From: Actinomycetes bacterium
GTDB taxonomy: Bacteria; Actinomycetota; Acidimicrobiia; Acidimicrobiales; Microtrichaceae
DNA: 18,361 bases
NCBI GenBank assembly: GCA_023434535.1
Contig: JAEYSR010000040.1
Location: 1-18,361 of the forward strand
Direction of reading: 5' to 3'
Position 1 is the first letter of the stretch, and each line of letters opens with the position of its first letter. The notes under the pieces were generated by a model. The model saw nothing but the letters and a program-made list of their open reading frames with translations, was not told the DNA's origin and searched no databases. Positions 7,686 through 16,026 of the stretch are shown one piece after another. The position numbers and the translations under genes are program-made.

Positions 7686-8152
7686 TGGCCGGCAAGCAGC
7701 AGCGCCAGCACCGCATCTCCCGGATCCTGGTGGAGCACCGCGTCACCAACCAGGGACAGCTCGCCGAGCTCCTGGCCGCCGACGGCGTCAGCGTGACCCA
7801 GGCCACCGTCAGCCGTGACCTCGAGGAGCTCGGTGCGATCAAGGTCCGGGTGCCGGGTGGTGAGACGGTCTACGCGATCCCGGAGCTCCCCAGGGAGCAG
7901 GTCAGCCCTCAGGAGCACCTCCGGCGGGTGCTGGGGGACTGGTTGGTGGACGTCGAGCGCTCCGCCGACCTGGTCGTCCTGCGGACGCCCCCGGGCTCGG
8001 CGCACGTGGTCGCCTCGGCGATCGACCGCAACGGCCTCGACGGGGTCGTCGGGACGGTGGCCGGCGACGACACCCTGCTGGTGATCGCACGGGAGGGGGG
8101 CGGTGCGCAGGTGGCCGCCCAGCTGCAACAGTTGGCCGGCCTGGCCGGCTGA
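7685..8152 (+). CDS. argR: Arginine repressor
   Basis: Hexameric DNA-binding regulator that represses arg genes when bound to arginine. At 155 residues it has the standard two-domain layout. The N-terminal winged helix-turn-helix includes SVTQATVSRDLEELGAIKV from residue 36, the classic recognition helix of the family. The C-terminal oligomerisation and arginine-binding domain carries GTVAGDDTLLVIA, with Asp128 and Asp129 in the conserved GDDT ligand motif. The ATG at 7685 shares one base with the argF stop (TGATG), and AAGGGG at 7669-7674 is a plausible binding site. Its place inside the operon implies autoregulation. The C-terminal coding sequence is part of an 18-base direct repeat. Confidence 0.97.
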   Translation: MAGKQQRQHRISRILVEHRVTNQGQLAELLAADGVSVTQATVSRDLEELGAIKVRVPGGETVYAIPELPREQVSPQEHLRRVLGDWLVDVERSADLVVLRTPPGSAHVVASAIDRNGLDGVVGTVAGDDTLLVIAREGGGAQVAAQLQQLAGLAG

Positions 8153-8204
8153 GGCCGGGGAGAGCCTGGCCGGCTGAGGCCAGAATGAGCCCGGCTCCGC
8201 CGGG
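8139..8204 (+). repeat. Direct repeat and hairpins spanning argR end and argR-argG gap
   Basis: GCCTGGCCGGCTGAGGCC occurs exactly twice, at 8139-8156 and 8164-8181, 25 bases apart; the first copy contains the argR stop. The second copy gains a perfect 6-base stem CTGGCC/GGCCAG (8166-8171 with 8178-8183) around GGCTGA. A second stem, CCCGGC/GCCGGG (8190-8195 with 8199-8204), follows at once. No T-run is present. This is the only non-overlapping junction in the argC-to-Nudix stretch and could attenuate or process the transcript. Confidence 0.7.
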
Positions 8205-8246
8205 ACGGAACAGATCGACGGACACGACCCAGAAGGGACGGACAGG

Positions 8247-9439
<1,193 letters not shown>

Positions 9440-9443
<4 letters not shown>

Positions 9444-10885
9444 GCGATCCCACCGGGGACCGGGGCCAGCTGTGGCACGGGCGGTTCGACGTCGCCCCTG
9501 CCGACGCGCTGGTCGAGTTCACCGAGTCGCTGAGCTACGACCGGCGCCTGCTGCCCGACGACGTGGCCTGCTCCAAGGCGCACGTCCGCGGGCTGCACCG
9601 GGCCGGCCTGCTCGACGACGAGGAGCTCGCGTCGCTGCTCGGCGGCCTCGACTCGGTGGAGATGGAGTTCCGCTCCGGTCAGCTCGAGTTCGTGGCGTCC
9701 GACGAGGACGTCCACACCGCGATCGAGCGGCGCGTCACGGAGCTGGTCGGGCCGGCCGGGGGCAAGATCCACACCGGTCGATCGCGGAACGACCAGGTGG
9801 CGACCGCGTTCCGCCACCACGTCGTCGCCCAGCTGGCCGCGACGGCGGACCTCGTCCTGGGCCTGGTCGACGTGCTCGCCCACCGTGCCGACCTGTCGCT
9901 CACCGAGGGCCCGGACGGCGGTCCCGCTCGCCTCCCCGGCTACACGCACCTCCAGCGGGCCCAGCCCGTGCTGCTGGCGCACCACCTGATGGCGCACGCC
10001 TGGGCGCTCCTGCGCGACGTCGACCGCCTGGCCGACTGCCGCCGCCGGGTCGACGTCTCACCGCTCGGTGCCGGTGCTCTCGCCGGCACGTCGCTGCCCC
10101 TCGATCCCGACCGCACCGCCGCTGACGCCGGTTTCCCGGCGCGCTTCGAGAACTCGCTCGACGCCACGTCGGACCGCGACTGGGTCGCCGAGTCCCTCTT
10201 CGTCCTCTGCACGGTCGGGCTGCACCTGTCCCGGATGGGGGAGGAGGTCGTGCTGTGGACCAGCGACGAGTTCGGCTTCGCGGTGCTCGACGACACGTAC
10301 GCGACGGGGTCGTCGATGATGCCCCAGAAGAAGAACCCCGACGTGGCCGAGCTGGCCCGGGGCAAGGCCGGACGGCTGATCGGCGACCTCACCGGCTTCC
10401 TGGCCACCATGAAGTCCCTGCCTCTGGCGTACAACCGGGACCTCCAGGAGGACAAGGAGCCGCTCTTCGACGCGCTCGACACCGTCCGCCTCGGTCTGCT
10501 CGCGATGTCGGGCCTCTACTCCACGATCACGTTCCGACCGGCTCGCATGGCGGAGGCCGCCGATTCGCCGTACGCGGCGGCGACCGACCTGGCCGAGCTC
10601 CTCGTGACCGACGGCGTGCCGTTCCGGGCCGCCCACGGCATCGTGGGAGCGCTGGTGCGCCGCTCCCTGGAGGAGGGCGTCCCGCTGGTCGACCTGGTGG
10701 CGGCGGAGCCCGAGCTGGGCGAGCGGGGCGTGGCGCTCCTGCAGCCCGGCGCCGGCACGGCCAACCGCCGGAGCCCCGGCGGCGGTGGCCCGGGTCCGGT
10801 CGTCGAGCAGCGCCGACGGCTCGCCGAGCGGATCGCTGCGGAGCGCGCGCGGTGGTCGCCCGGCTCCGACGGCGTTCGGCCGTGA
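9440..10885 (+). CDS. argH: Argininosuccinate lyase
   Basis: Last step of arginine synthesis: cleaves argininosuccinate into arginine and fumarate. The 481-residue product is slightly longer than usual. Family landmarks are LWHGRF at the N-terminus, GKIHTGRSRNDQVATAFR, the GYTHLQRAQPVLLAHH segment with the catalytic histidine, NSLDATSDRDWV, and the fumarase/aspartase signature GSSMMPQKKN at residues 290-299, on the flexible catalytic-serine loop. The GTG at 9440 overlaps the argG stop (GTGA); no strong ribosome binding site is visible, so coupling to argG is likely. Its stop in turn overlaps the thioesterase GTG. Confidence 0.97.
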
Positions 10886-11301
10886 CCGCCTTCCGGCACT
10901 CGATCGACATCCGCTACGGGGAGTGCGACCAGCAGGGCGTGGTGTTCAACGCCAACTACCTGGCGTACGTCGACGACGCCATGGACCACTGGATGCGCTC
11001 GTTCGCCGGACCGGAGTGGGTCGGCACGTGGGACGTCATGCTCAAGGTCGCCACCGTCGTGTGGCACGGACCGGCCAGCTGGCCCGAGACGCTCGACGTC
11101 GACTGCGGCGTGTGCCGGTGGGGGCGCACGAGCTTCGACGTGGCGTACGGGATCTCGGTCGACGGACGCCCGGTGGCCGACGTGGTCATCACCTACGTGT
11201 CGGTGCGCGCCGGCACGACCGAGACCACCGAGCCCCCGGCCGCGGTGGTCGACGCCATGGGCGACCTGGTGCCGGTCCCGACATCGCACCTGCCCCGGTG
11301 A
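10882..11301 (+). CDS. Hotdog-fold acyl-CoA thioesterase, 4-hydroxybenzoyl-CoA thioesterase family
   Basis: A 139-residue single hotdog domain. The N-terminal motif YGECDQQGVVFNANYLAYVDD matches the 4HBT/YbgC pattern in which an aspartate (Asp16 here, equivalent to Asp17 of Pseudomonas FcbC) is the catalytic acid. The rest follows the fold, with central strands around ETLDVDCGVCRWGRTSFDVAYGI. It presumably hydrolyses an acyl-CoA thioester in the cytoplasm; the natural acyl group cannot be read from sequence. The GTG at 10882 overlaps the argH stop (GTGA) with no ribosome binding site of its own, so it is probably translated by coupling. There is no obvious metabolic link to arginine. Confidence 0.85.
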   Translation: MTAFRHSIDIRYGECDQQGVVFNANYLAYVDDAMDHWMRSFAGPEWVGTWDVMLKVATVVWHGPASWPETLDVDCGVCRWGRTSFDVAYGISVDGRPVADVVITYVSVRAGTTETTEPPAAVVDAMGDLVPVPTSHLPR

Positions 11302-11972
11302 TCCGGATGTCGCAGGGGGGCGGGTCGCCGGAGGGAGCGTCGCTCGAGCACGGGCCTCACGCGGAGATGGCGGCCCTGCAGGCGGTGGGCCCGGACGAGG
11401 TCAGCGGCGACGCCCGCACGGTCGCCCGCCGTCTCCTCAACGCGCTGCTCGTCGTCGGCGACCGCGTCGGGCGGATCGTCGAGGTCGAGGCGTACCGCGG
11501 GTCCCAGGACCCGGCGAGCCACGCCCACCGCGGCCCGACTCCCCGCAACGCCACGATGTTCGGCCGACCGGGTCTCCTGTACGTCTACCGCTCGTACGGC
11601 ATCCACTGGTGCGCCAACGTCGTGGCGGGCGCCGACGGCGTGGCCGAGGCGGTGCTGGTCCGGGCCGTCGAGCCGGTGCACGGGCTCGAGCGGATGCGTG
11701 CCGCACGTGGGCCCCGGGTCCCGGACCGGGATCTGGCGAACGGTCCCGGCAAGCTGTGCTCGGCCCTCGGCATCGACGGCACGCACGACGGGGTCGACCT
11801 GCTCGCGCCGGACTCTCCCGTGCGGCTGCTGCGCGACGAGGCCCGCCCGCCGTCCCGGCCCGTCACGACGTCGAGGATCGGCATCACCAAGGCCGTGGAC
11901 CGGCCGTGGCGGTACGTCGTGCCGGGTCACCCCGGTGCATCCAGGGGCCGCCCGTCCGGAGGTGACCGATGA
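11298..11972 (+). CDS. mpg: DNA-3-methyladenine glycosylase (AAG/MPG family)
   Basis: Base-excision repair enzyme that removes alkylated purines such as 3-methyladenine from DNA. From the GTG at 11298 it is 224 residues, typical for bacterial AAG. The catalytic segment is IVEVEAYRG, with Glu64 as general base (Glu125 in human AAG) and Tyr66 in the base-flipping position. It continues DPASHAHRGPTPRNATMFG, then GLLYVYRSYGIHWCANVV, LANGPGKLCSALGI and SRIGITKA. The start is ambiguous: GTG 11298 overlaps the thioesterase stop, while ATG 11307 is three codons downstream and gives 221 residues; neither has a clear ribosome binding site. I chose the overlap because it matches the other junctions here. 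Confidence 0.95.
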   Translation: MIRMSQGGGSPEGASLEHGPHAEMAALQAVGPDEVSGDARTVARRLLNALLVVGDRVGRIVEVEAYRGSQDPASHAHRGPTPRNATMFGRPGLLYVYRSYGIHWCANVVAGADGVAEAVLVRAVEPVHGLERMRAARGPRVPDRDLANGPGKLCSALGIDGTHDGVDLLAPDSPVRLLRDEARPPSRPVTTSRIGITKAVDRPWRYVVPGHPGASRGRPSGGDR

Positions 11973-12577
11973 CCGATGCCCGACTGCTGACCGCGGATGA
12001 CCCCGAGCTGGCCCCCACGAGGGATCCGGCGCGGTCGCGTCGTCGCATTGAGGACGCCCGCTGGGACGACCCCGGACGCGACGCGGAGCGCGAGCGCGTG
12101 CTCGGGCTGCTCGCCGAGCACGGCGAGGCCCTGGCCGACCGCACGACCGCACCCGGCCACCTCACGGGGTCCGCCCTGGTCGTGGACGCGGACCACGAGC
12201 GGGTCCTCCTGCTGCTCCACACCAAGCTCCGCCGCTGGCTCCAGCCGGGAGGCCACGCGGACGGCGACCACGAGCTGGCCGGCGTCGCCCTCAAGGAGGC
12301 GACCGAGGAGACCGGCATCGCCGGGCTCCGGGTCCTGGTACCCGCCGTCGACCTGGACATCCACGCGGTCGACCACGGCGACGCGTTGGGGGAGCACCTG
12401 CACCTGGACCTCCGCTTCGTCGTGCTCGCGCCTCCCGGCGCCGTCGAGGACCCCAACCACGAGTCGCTCGACCACCGGTGGGTCAGGTGGGACGAGCTGC
12501 CCGGCGCCGTCGACGAGGACGGCGTGGTGCGACTGGCCCGGGCCGGGCGGGCCGCCCTGTCGGCGCTCGACGGCTGA
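11969..12577 (+). CDS. Nudix hydrolase with atypical Nudix box
   Basis: A 202-residue protein with a Nudix domain at about residues 65-190: HLTGSALVVDADHERVLLLLHTKL, then LQPGGHADGD and a Nudix helix KEATEETGI. Nudix enzymes cleave nucleoside diphosphates linked to another moiety, but the substrate is not predictable here. In the 23-residue box (Gly95-Ile117) the first glutamate of GX5E is His101, with Glu102 next to it, and the usual Arg of REUXEE is Lys109; Glu110, Glu113 and Glu114, the metal-binding core, remain. The N-terminal 60 residues are charged and may form a helical cap. The ATG at 11969 overlaps the mpg stop and has a near-perfect GGAGGTGA at 11958-11965. It could be a housecleaning enzyme, but that is inference. 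Confidence 0.88.
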   Translation: MTDARLLTADDPELAPTRDPARSRRRIEDARWDDPGRDAERERVLGLLAEHGEALADRTTAPGHLTGSALVVDADHERVLLLLHTKLRRWLQPGGHADGDHELAGVALKEATEETGIAGLRVLVPAVDLDIHAVDHGDALGEHLHLDLRFVVLAPPGAVEDPNHESLDHRWVRWDELPGAVDEDGVVRLARAGRAALSALDG

Positions 12578-12597
12578 CGCCGCTCGGACGGCGTCAG
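12574..12597 (+). terminator. Hairpin covering the Nudix stop codon
   Basis: CTGACGCCG (12574-12582) and CGGCGTCAG (12589-12597) form a perfect 9-base stem around CTCGGA. The TGA stop at 12575-12577 is inside the left arm. It lies between convergent genes only 33 bases apart, so it can serve as a terminator for both strands. There is no T-tract on the plus strand. Confidence 0.6.
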
Positions 12598-12610
12598 GTT
12601 CGGTCGGACG

Positions 12611-13216
12611 TCAGCCGACGTCGCCGGGGACGGTGCAGCTCTCCATGCGGTTCACCTGGGCGAACGCGTCGATGGCCCGCGACACCTGGCGGTTGGCCTT
12701 GAGCGACTCCGCGAACCGGGTCTCCGGATCCTCGCGCAGCGAGTCCGCGTACTCCTGGCGGTCCGCGATGAAGGTGTTCCAGTCCTTCACCCACTCCTCG
12801 ATCCCCGAGGTGACCTTGCCCTGGCCCTCGGGGATGATCGCCGCGAGCTCGCCCGTCATCGTCCGCAGGGCGTCGTTGGCCTCGTCGACCACATCCGCTC
12901 GGTCGGCGGGGTCGGTCGTCTGGGAGGCGACCGGCAGGGCCTCGATCTTGACGCGGGCCTGGTGGCAGATCTCCTCGGCGGCGTTCGGGAAGGCCGGATC
13001 GGGGAGCTCGTCGATCATGCGACCCGGGTCGTAGAAGAACAGGGCGTAGATCCACACCCCGAACGTCGCGACCGCGAACAGCACTCCTGCGGTGAGGAAG
13101 AACTTCCGGCGACCCGTCAGGGGCTCCGCGTCATCGCCGTCGACCGGCGAGGTGGGGTCGTCGGATGAAGCGCGGTCGGAGGACGTGTCGCTGCCGGGGG
13201 AGGCGATGGGAGGCAC
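12611..13216 (-). CDS. Single-pass membrane protein of unknown function
   Basis: 201 residues, starting from a GTG at 13216, the most upstream usable start; no ribosome binding site is obvious. Residues 1-35 are acidic and low-complexity (DTSSDRASSDDPTSPVDGDD). A basic GRRK then precedes one hydrophobic segment at about 39-61 (FFLTAGVLFAVATFGVWIYALF), which predicts a cytoplasmic N-terminus and an outside C-terminus. The outer part, about 140 residues, looks mostly helical and holds just two cysteines, Cys84 (EEICHQ) and Cys194 (MESCTVPGD), which could pair in a disulfide. I recognise no family. It lies 185 bases downstream of the PBP gene on the same strand, so co-transcription and a cell-envelope role are possible but unproven. 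Confidence 0.8.
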   Translation of the reverse strand: MPPIASPGSDTSSDRASSDDPTSPVDGDDAEPLTGRRKFFLTAGVLFAVATFGVWIYALFFYDPGRMIDELPDPAFPNAAEEICHQARVKIEALPVASQTTDPADRADVVDEANDALRTMTGELAAIIPEGQGKVTSGIEEWVKDWNTFIADRQEYADSLREDPETRFAESLKANRQVSRAIDAFAQVNRMESCTVPGDVG

Positions 13217-13260
13217 GTCGGACAGCTTGCCAGTCGCGCCGATCGAGGTCGAAGCGCCCC

Positions 13261-13423
13261 GTTCCGTGCGGATCCGGCTCGGTCGTTGGCCGCCGGGCGC
13301 GGTTCTCTCTGCGAGCGCCCGGTTCCGTGGGGGTCCGGCTCAGTCGTTGGCCGCCGGGCGCAGTTCTCTCTGCGAGAGCCCGGTACCCGGTGCCCGGTGG
13401 ATCAGTCGTTGGCCGCCGGGCGC
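13261..13423. repeat. Repeated 3' end of the PBP gene
   Basis: Units at 13261-13321 and 13322-13382 are 61 bases long and differ at five positions. Their core TCAGTCGTTGGCCGCCGGGC (13340-13359) recurs exactly at 13402-13421, where it is the last codons and stop of the minus-strand PBP gene (PAAND-stop); the exact match runs 22 bases. The copy at 13279 has one change, which removes the stop. Each downstream unit can fold: CTCTC/GAGAG (13366-13370 with 13374-13378) in one and GGGCGC/GCGCCC (13295-13300 with 13315-13320) in the other. They may form a double terminator for the PBP transcript. Confidence 0.85.
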
Positions 13424-15870
13424 CGCGGGGCCGCGGTGGTGGGGGTCCCGGGCGCGGTGGTCGGGGGAGCGGCGCTCGCGACCTGGTAGCTGAGCACCAC
13501 GACCCCGTCGGTCGCCTGGGCTCCGGCGGCCGGCGTCGTCCTCCACACCTGTCCGGCCTCGAACGGCTGGCCGTCCTTGCGGACCGAACCTGCGGGGGCC
13601 GCGACCGCCTCGCTGCGGACCGTGAAGCCGAGGGCCTGCAGCTGCTCCGTGGCCTGACCCGTGCCGAAGCCGATCACGTCGGGGATGGCGTCGGGGGGGA
13701 CGAAGGTGCCGGGCGTGGACTCGATGAACACCGTCGAACCTGCGGTCGCGGACGCACCCGGCGCGGGGCTCTGGCCCACGACGGTGCCGGGCCCGACGCC
13801 GGCCACGGACACGTCGAGCCGGACGGCGGTGAACCCGGCGGACTGCACGGCGGCGATCGCCTTGCGGGTGTCCTTGCCGCCGACGTCGGGCACCTTGCCG
13901 TCGCCGGGGACTGTGACGGGGCTGAGCAGGGCGGCGTTCGAGGGCGGGACGGTCGTGGTGGCCGGCGGAGCAGCAGCGGGGTCGATCAGCGGCTCGACGG
14001 GCTGGTCGGCCAGGGCCTTCTTCATGAACGACGCCCAGATCTGCGCCGGGTACGTGCCGCCGTACACGGTGATCCGGGTGTTCGGCGACGTCATCGGCAC
14101 CGGCTGCAACCTGCCGTCCTTGTTCGGTCGGGGCTGCGCGAACCCGACCCACACCGCCGTGGCGAGCTGCGGGACGTAGCCGCAGAACCAGCCGTCCACG
14201 TTGTTCTGGGACGAGCCGGTCTTGCCGGCGGCAGGGCGACCGATGTTCGCACGGGTGCCGGTGCCGCCCTCGATCACGCCGGGGAGGATCGAGGAGATCT
14301 GATCGGCGACCTCGGGCTCCAGCACCTTCTTCTGGGTGTGCTCGTGCTGGTACATCATCGTGCCGTCGGGCCGATCGATGCGGGTGACCATCACGGGCGG
14401 CACGTACACGCCCTGGTTGGCGAAGGTGGCGTAGACCGACGCCATGTCCTGCACGGTGGCGTTGTTGGTGCCGAGCACGGCGGAGGGGACCGCCGACAGC
14501 TCGGTCGACACGACGCCGAGCTGCTTGGCCATGTCCACGGAGCGCTGGGCCCCGACCTGCGGGTCGAGCACGATGTTGGCGTAGCAGGTGTTCGACGAGA
14601 CCACCGTGCACTGCGCCATCGTGGCCCGGCCGAGCCCGCCGCCCTTGACCCTCCACGTGCTCCCGTCGGCGAGCCGGTGGACCTGCGACGAGGGGGCGTC
14701 GAACAGCTTGTCGAGCCCGACGCCGTTGGCGAGCGCGGTCGCCAGGACCACCGGCTTGAAGGACGAGCCGGTCTGGCGGCCCGCGCCTCGCGCCAGGTTG
14801 GTCTGCCGGTAGTCGGAGGTCCCGAAGTAGTCGCGCCCGCCGACCATCACCTTGACCTCGCCGGTGTCGGGGACGATGGACACGAGCGCCGCGTCGGGCA
14901 TCTTCGGGTCGGTGCCCTGCCCGGGCAGGACCTGGGCGATGGACTGCTCCGCCTGGGCCTGCAGGTCCAGGTCGATCGTCGTGTGGATCTGGAGGCCGCC
15001 GCGGTACAGGTTGTTGTACCTCTCGCCCTGGGTGTCGCCCAGGATGTCGGAGTCCTTGAGCAGGTACTCCTTGACGGCGTCGACGAAGTGGGCGGCGGGG
15101 TAGGGGACCTGCTCCGGCAGCGGCTGCGGCGGGACGAGGTCGAGCGGTGCGGCGACGGCGGCGTCGTGCTGGGACTGGGTGATGTCGCCGAGCTCCAGCA
15201 TCCGGGCGAGCACGACGTTGCGCCGCTCGATCGCCGCCTCAGGGTTCTTGCGGGGGTCGTAGCGCGACGGCGCCTGGATCAGACCGGCCAGGAGGGCGGA
15301 CCGCGGCAGGTCCAGCTCGCTCGCGCCGACGCCGAAGTACGACCGTGCCGCGGCGTCGATGCCGTAGGCTCCGTCACCGAAGTAGATCGTGTTGAGGTAC
15401 AGCTCGAGGATCAGCGCCTTGGAGTAGTTGCGCTCGATCGACAGGGCCATCGAGGCCTCCTCGAGCTTGCGCTGCAGCGTCTTCTCCGGCGACAGCAGAG
15501 CCGTCTTCACGTACTGCTGCGTGATCGTCGAACCGCCCTGACCGGCGTCGCCGTCCTCGGCGTTCGAGCTCGCAGCGCGGGCGACGGCCCGGGGGTCCAC
15601 GCCCTTGTGCGACCAGAACCTGGAGTCCTCGATGGCGACGACGGCGGTCTGGGTGATGTTCGGGATCTGCTCGAGCGGGACGCTCGTGCGGTTCTCGTCG
15701 CGCAGCACCGTGATCACACGGCCCTTGGCGTCGTACACGGTCGTCGGAGCGGCGTTGACCGGCAGCAGCAGCGGGGGCGCGTCGCGGGTGGCGGTCCCGC
15801 ACGCGACGGTGACCGACGCGAGGACGCAGAGTCCGGCGAGCGCGGCGAGGAGTCGGGTGGTGCGGGACAT
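13402..15870 (-). CDS. Class A penicillin-binding protein with PASTA domains
   Basis: Bifunctional peptidoglycan synthase, 822 residues from ATG 15870, acting outside the membrane. A hydrophobic N-terminus (residues 7-22) anchors or exports it and ends TVAC at Cys24, a lipobox-like site. The GT51 glycosyltransferase domain has the catalytic Glu81 in AIEDSRFWSHKG, then GGSTITQQY (112-120) and KLEEASMALSIERNYSK. The transpeptidase domain has SxxK at Ser369-Lys372 (GSSFKP), SxN at Ser425-Asn427 and KTG at 550-552. Two PASTA repeats follow, at about 654-718 and 724-797, before a Pro/Thr/Ala-rich tail ending PAAND. PASTA domains usually sense or bind muropeptide or lactam. An in-frame TTG at 15903 would add 11 residues, but the ATG sits right before the signal and is preferred. 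Its 3' end is repeated downstream. Confidence 0.95.
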   Translation of the reverse strand: MSRTTRLLAALAGLCVLASVTVACGTATRDAPPLLLPVNAAPTTVYDAKGRVITVLRDENRTSVPLEQIPNITQTAVVAIEDSRFWSHKGVDPRAVARAASSNAEDGDAGQGGSTITQQYVKTALLSPEKTLQRKLEEASMALSIERNYSKALILELYLNTIYFGDGAYGIDAAARSYFGVGASELDLPRSALLAGLIQAPSRYDPRKNPEAAIERRNVVLARMLELGDITQSQHDAAVAAPLDLVPPQPLPEQVPYPAAHFVDAVKEYLLKDSDILGDTQGERYNNLYRGGLQIHTTIDLDLQAQAEQSIAQVLPGQGTDPKMPDAALVSIVPDTGEVKVMVGGRDYFGTSDYRQTNLARGAGRQTGSSFKPVVLATALANGVGLDKLFDAPSSQVHRLADGSTWRVKGGGLGRATMAQCTVVSSNTCYANIVLDPQVGAQRSVDMAKQLGVVSTELSAVPSAVLGTNNATVQDMASVYATFANQGVYVPPVMVTRIDRPDGTMMYQHEHTQKKVLEPEVADQISSILPGVIEGGTGTRANIGRPAAGKTGSSQNNVDGWFCGYVPQLATAVWVGFAQPRPNKDGRLQPVPMTSPNTRITVYGGTYPAQIWASFMKKALADQPVEPLIDPAAAPPATTTVPPSNAALLSPVTVPGDGKVPDVGGKDTRKAIAAVQSAGFTAVRLDVSVAGVGPGTVVGQSPAPGASATAGSTVFIESTPGTFVPPDAIPDVIGFGTGQATEQLQALGFTVRSEAVAAPAGSVRKDGQPFEAGQVWRTTPAAGAQATDGVVVLSYQVASAAPPTTAPGTPTTAAPRRPAAND

Positions 15871-16026
15871 GACGCGTCCAGTGTTGCCGAACGCTCCTCG
15901 CAACTGGTGCCAGCGACCTGAGGACCCGCCGGTACGCTCTCAGCTCGCCCGCCGCGCCCGTCGTGGTCGGGCCCACCCACGTGCAGCCGGCGGTCGCGCG
16001 ACCCCGGCACTGGAGGAGAGCCCAGG
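15871..16026. promoter_or_regulatory. Divergent PBP-tyrS intergenic region
   Basis: 156 bases between two divergent starts must hold promoters for both. On the plus strand, GGTACGCT at 15931-15938 contains a TANNNT -10 candidate (15933-15938), without a convincing -35 at the normal distance. The tyrS ribosome binding site GGAGGAG is clear at 16012-16018, 8 bases from the ATG. I found no persuasive -10/-35 pair for the PBP gene. No T-box antiterminator features are visible upstream of tyrS. Confidence 0.4.

Noticed and set aside
13261..13423. Repeat units as a CRISPR array
   Set aside because: The units are contiguous with no unique spacers, and the core matches the adjacent gene end.
15871..15903. 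TTG start at 15903 for the PBP gene
   Set aside because: It adds 11 residues before a normal export signal that begins at ATG 15870, and no ribosome binding site is correctly spaced for the TTG.
13165..15921. Long plus-strand open frame (918 codons) opposite the PBP gene
   Set aside because: It is a shadow of the PBP coding sequence: Arg/Gly/Val/Asp-rich with no domain, while the minus strand has complete GT51 and transpeptidase motifs.
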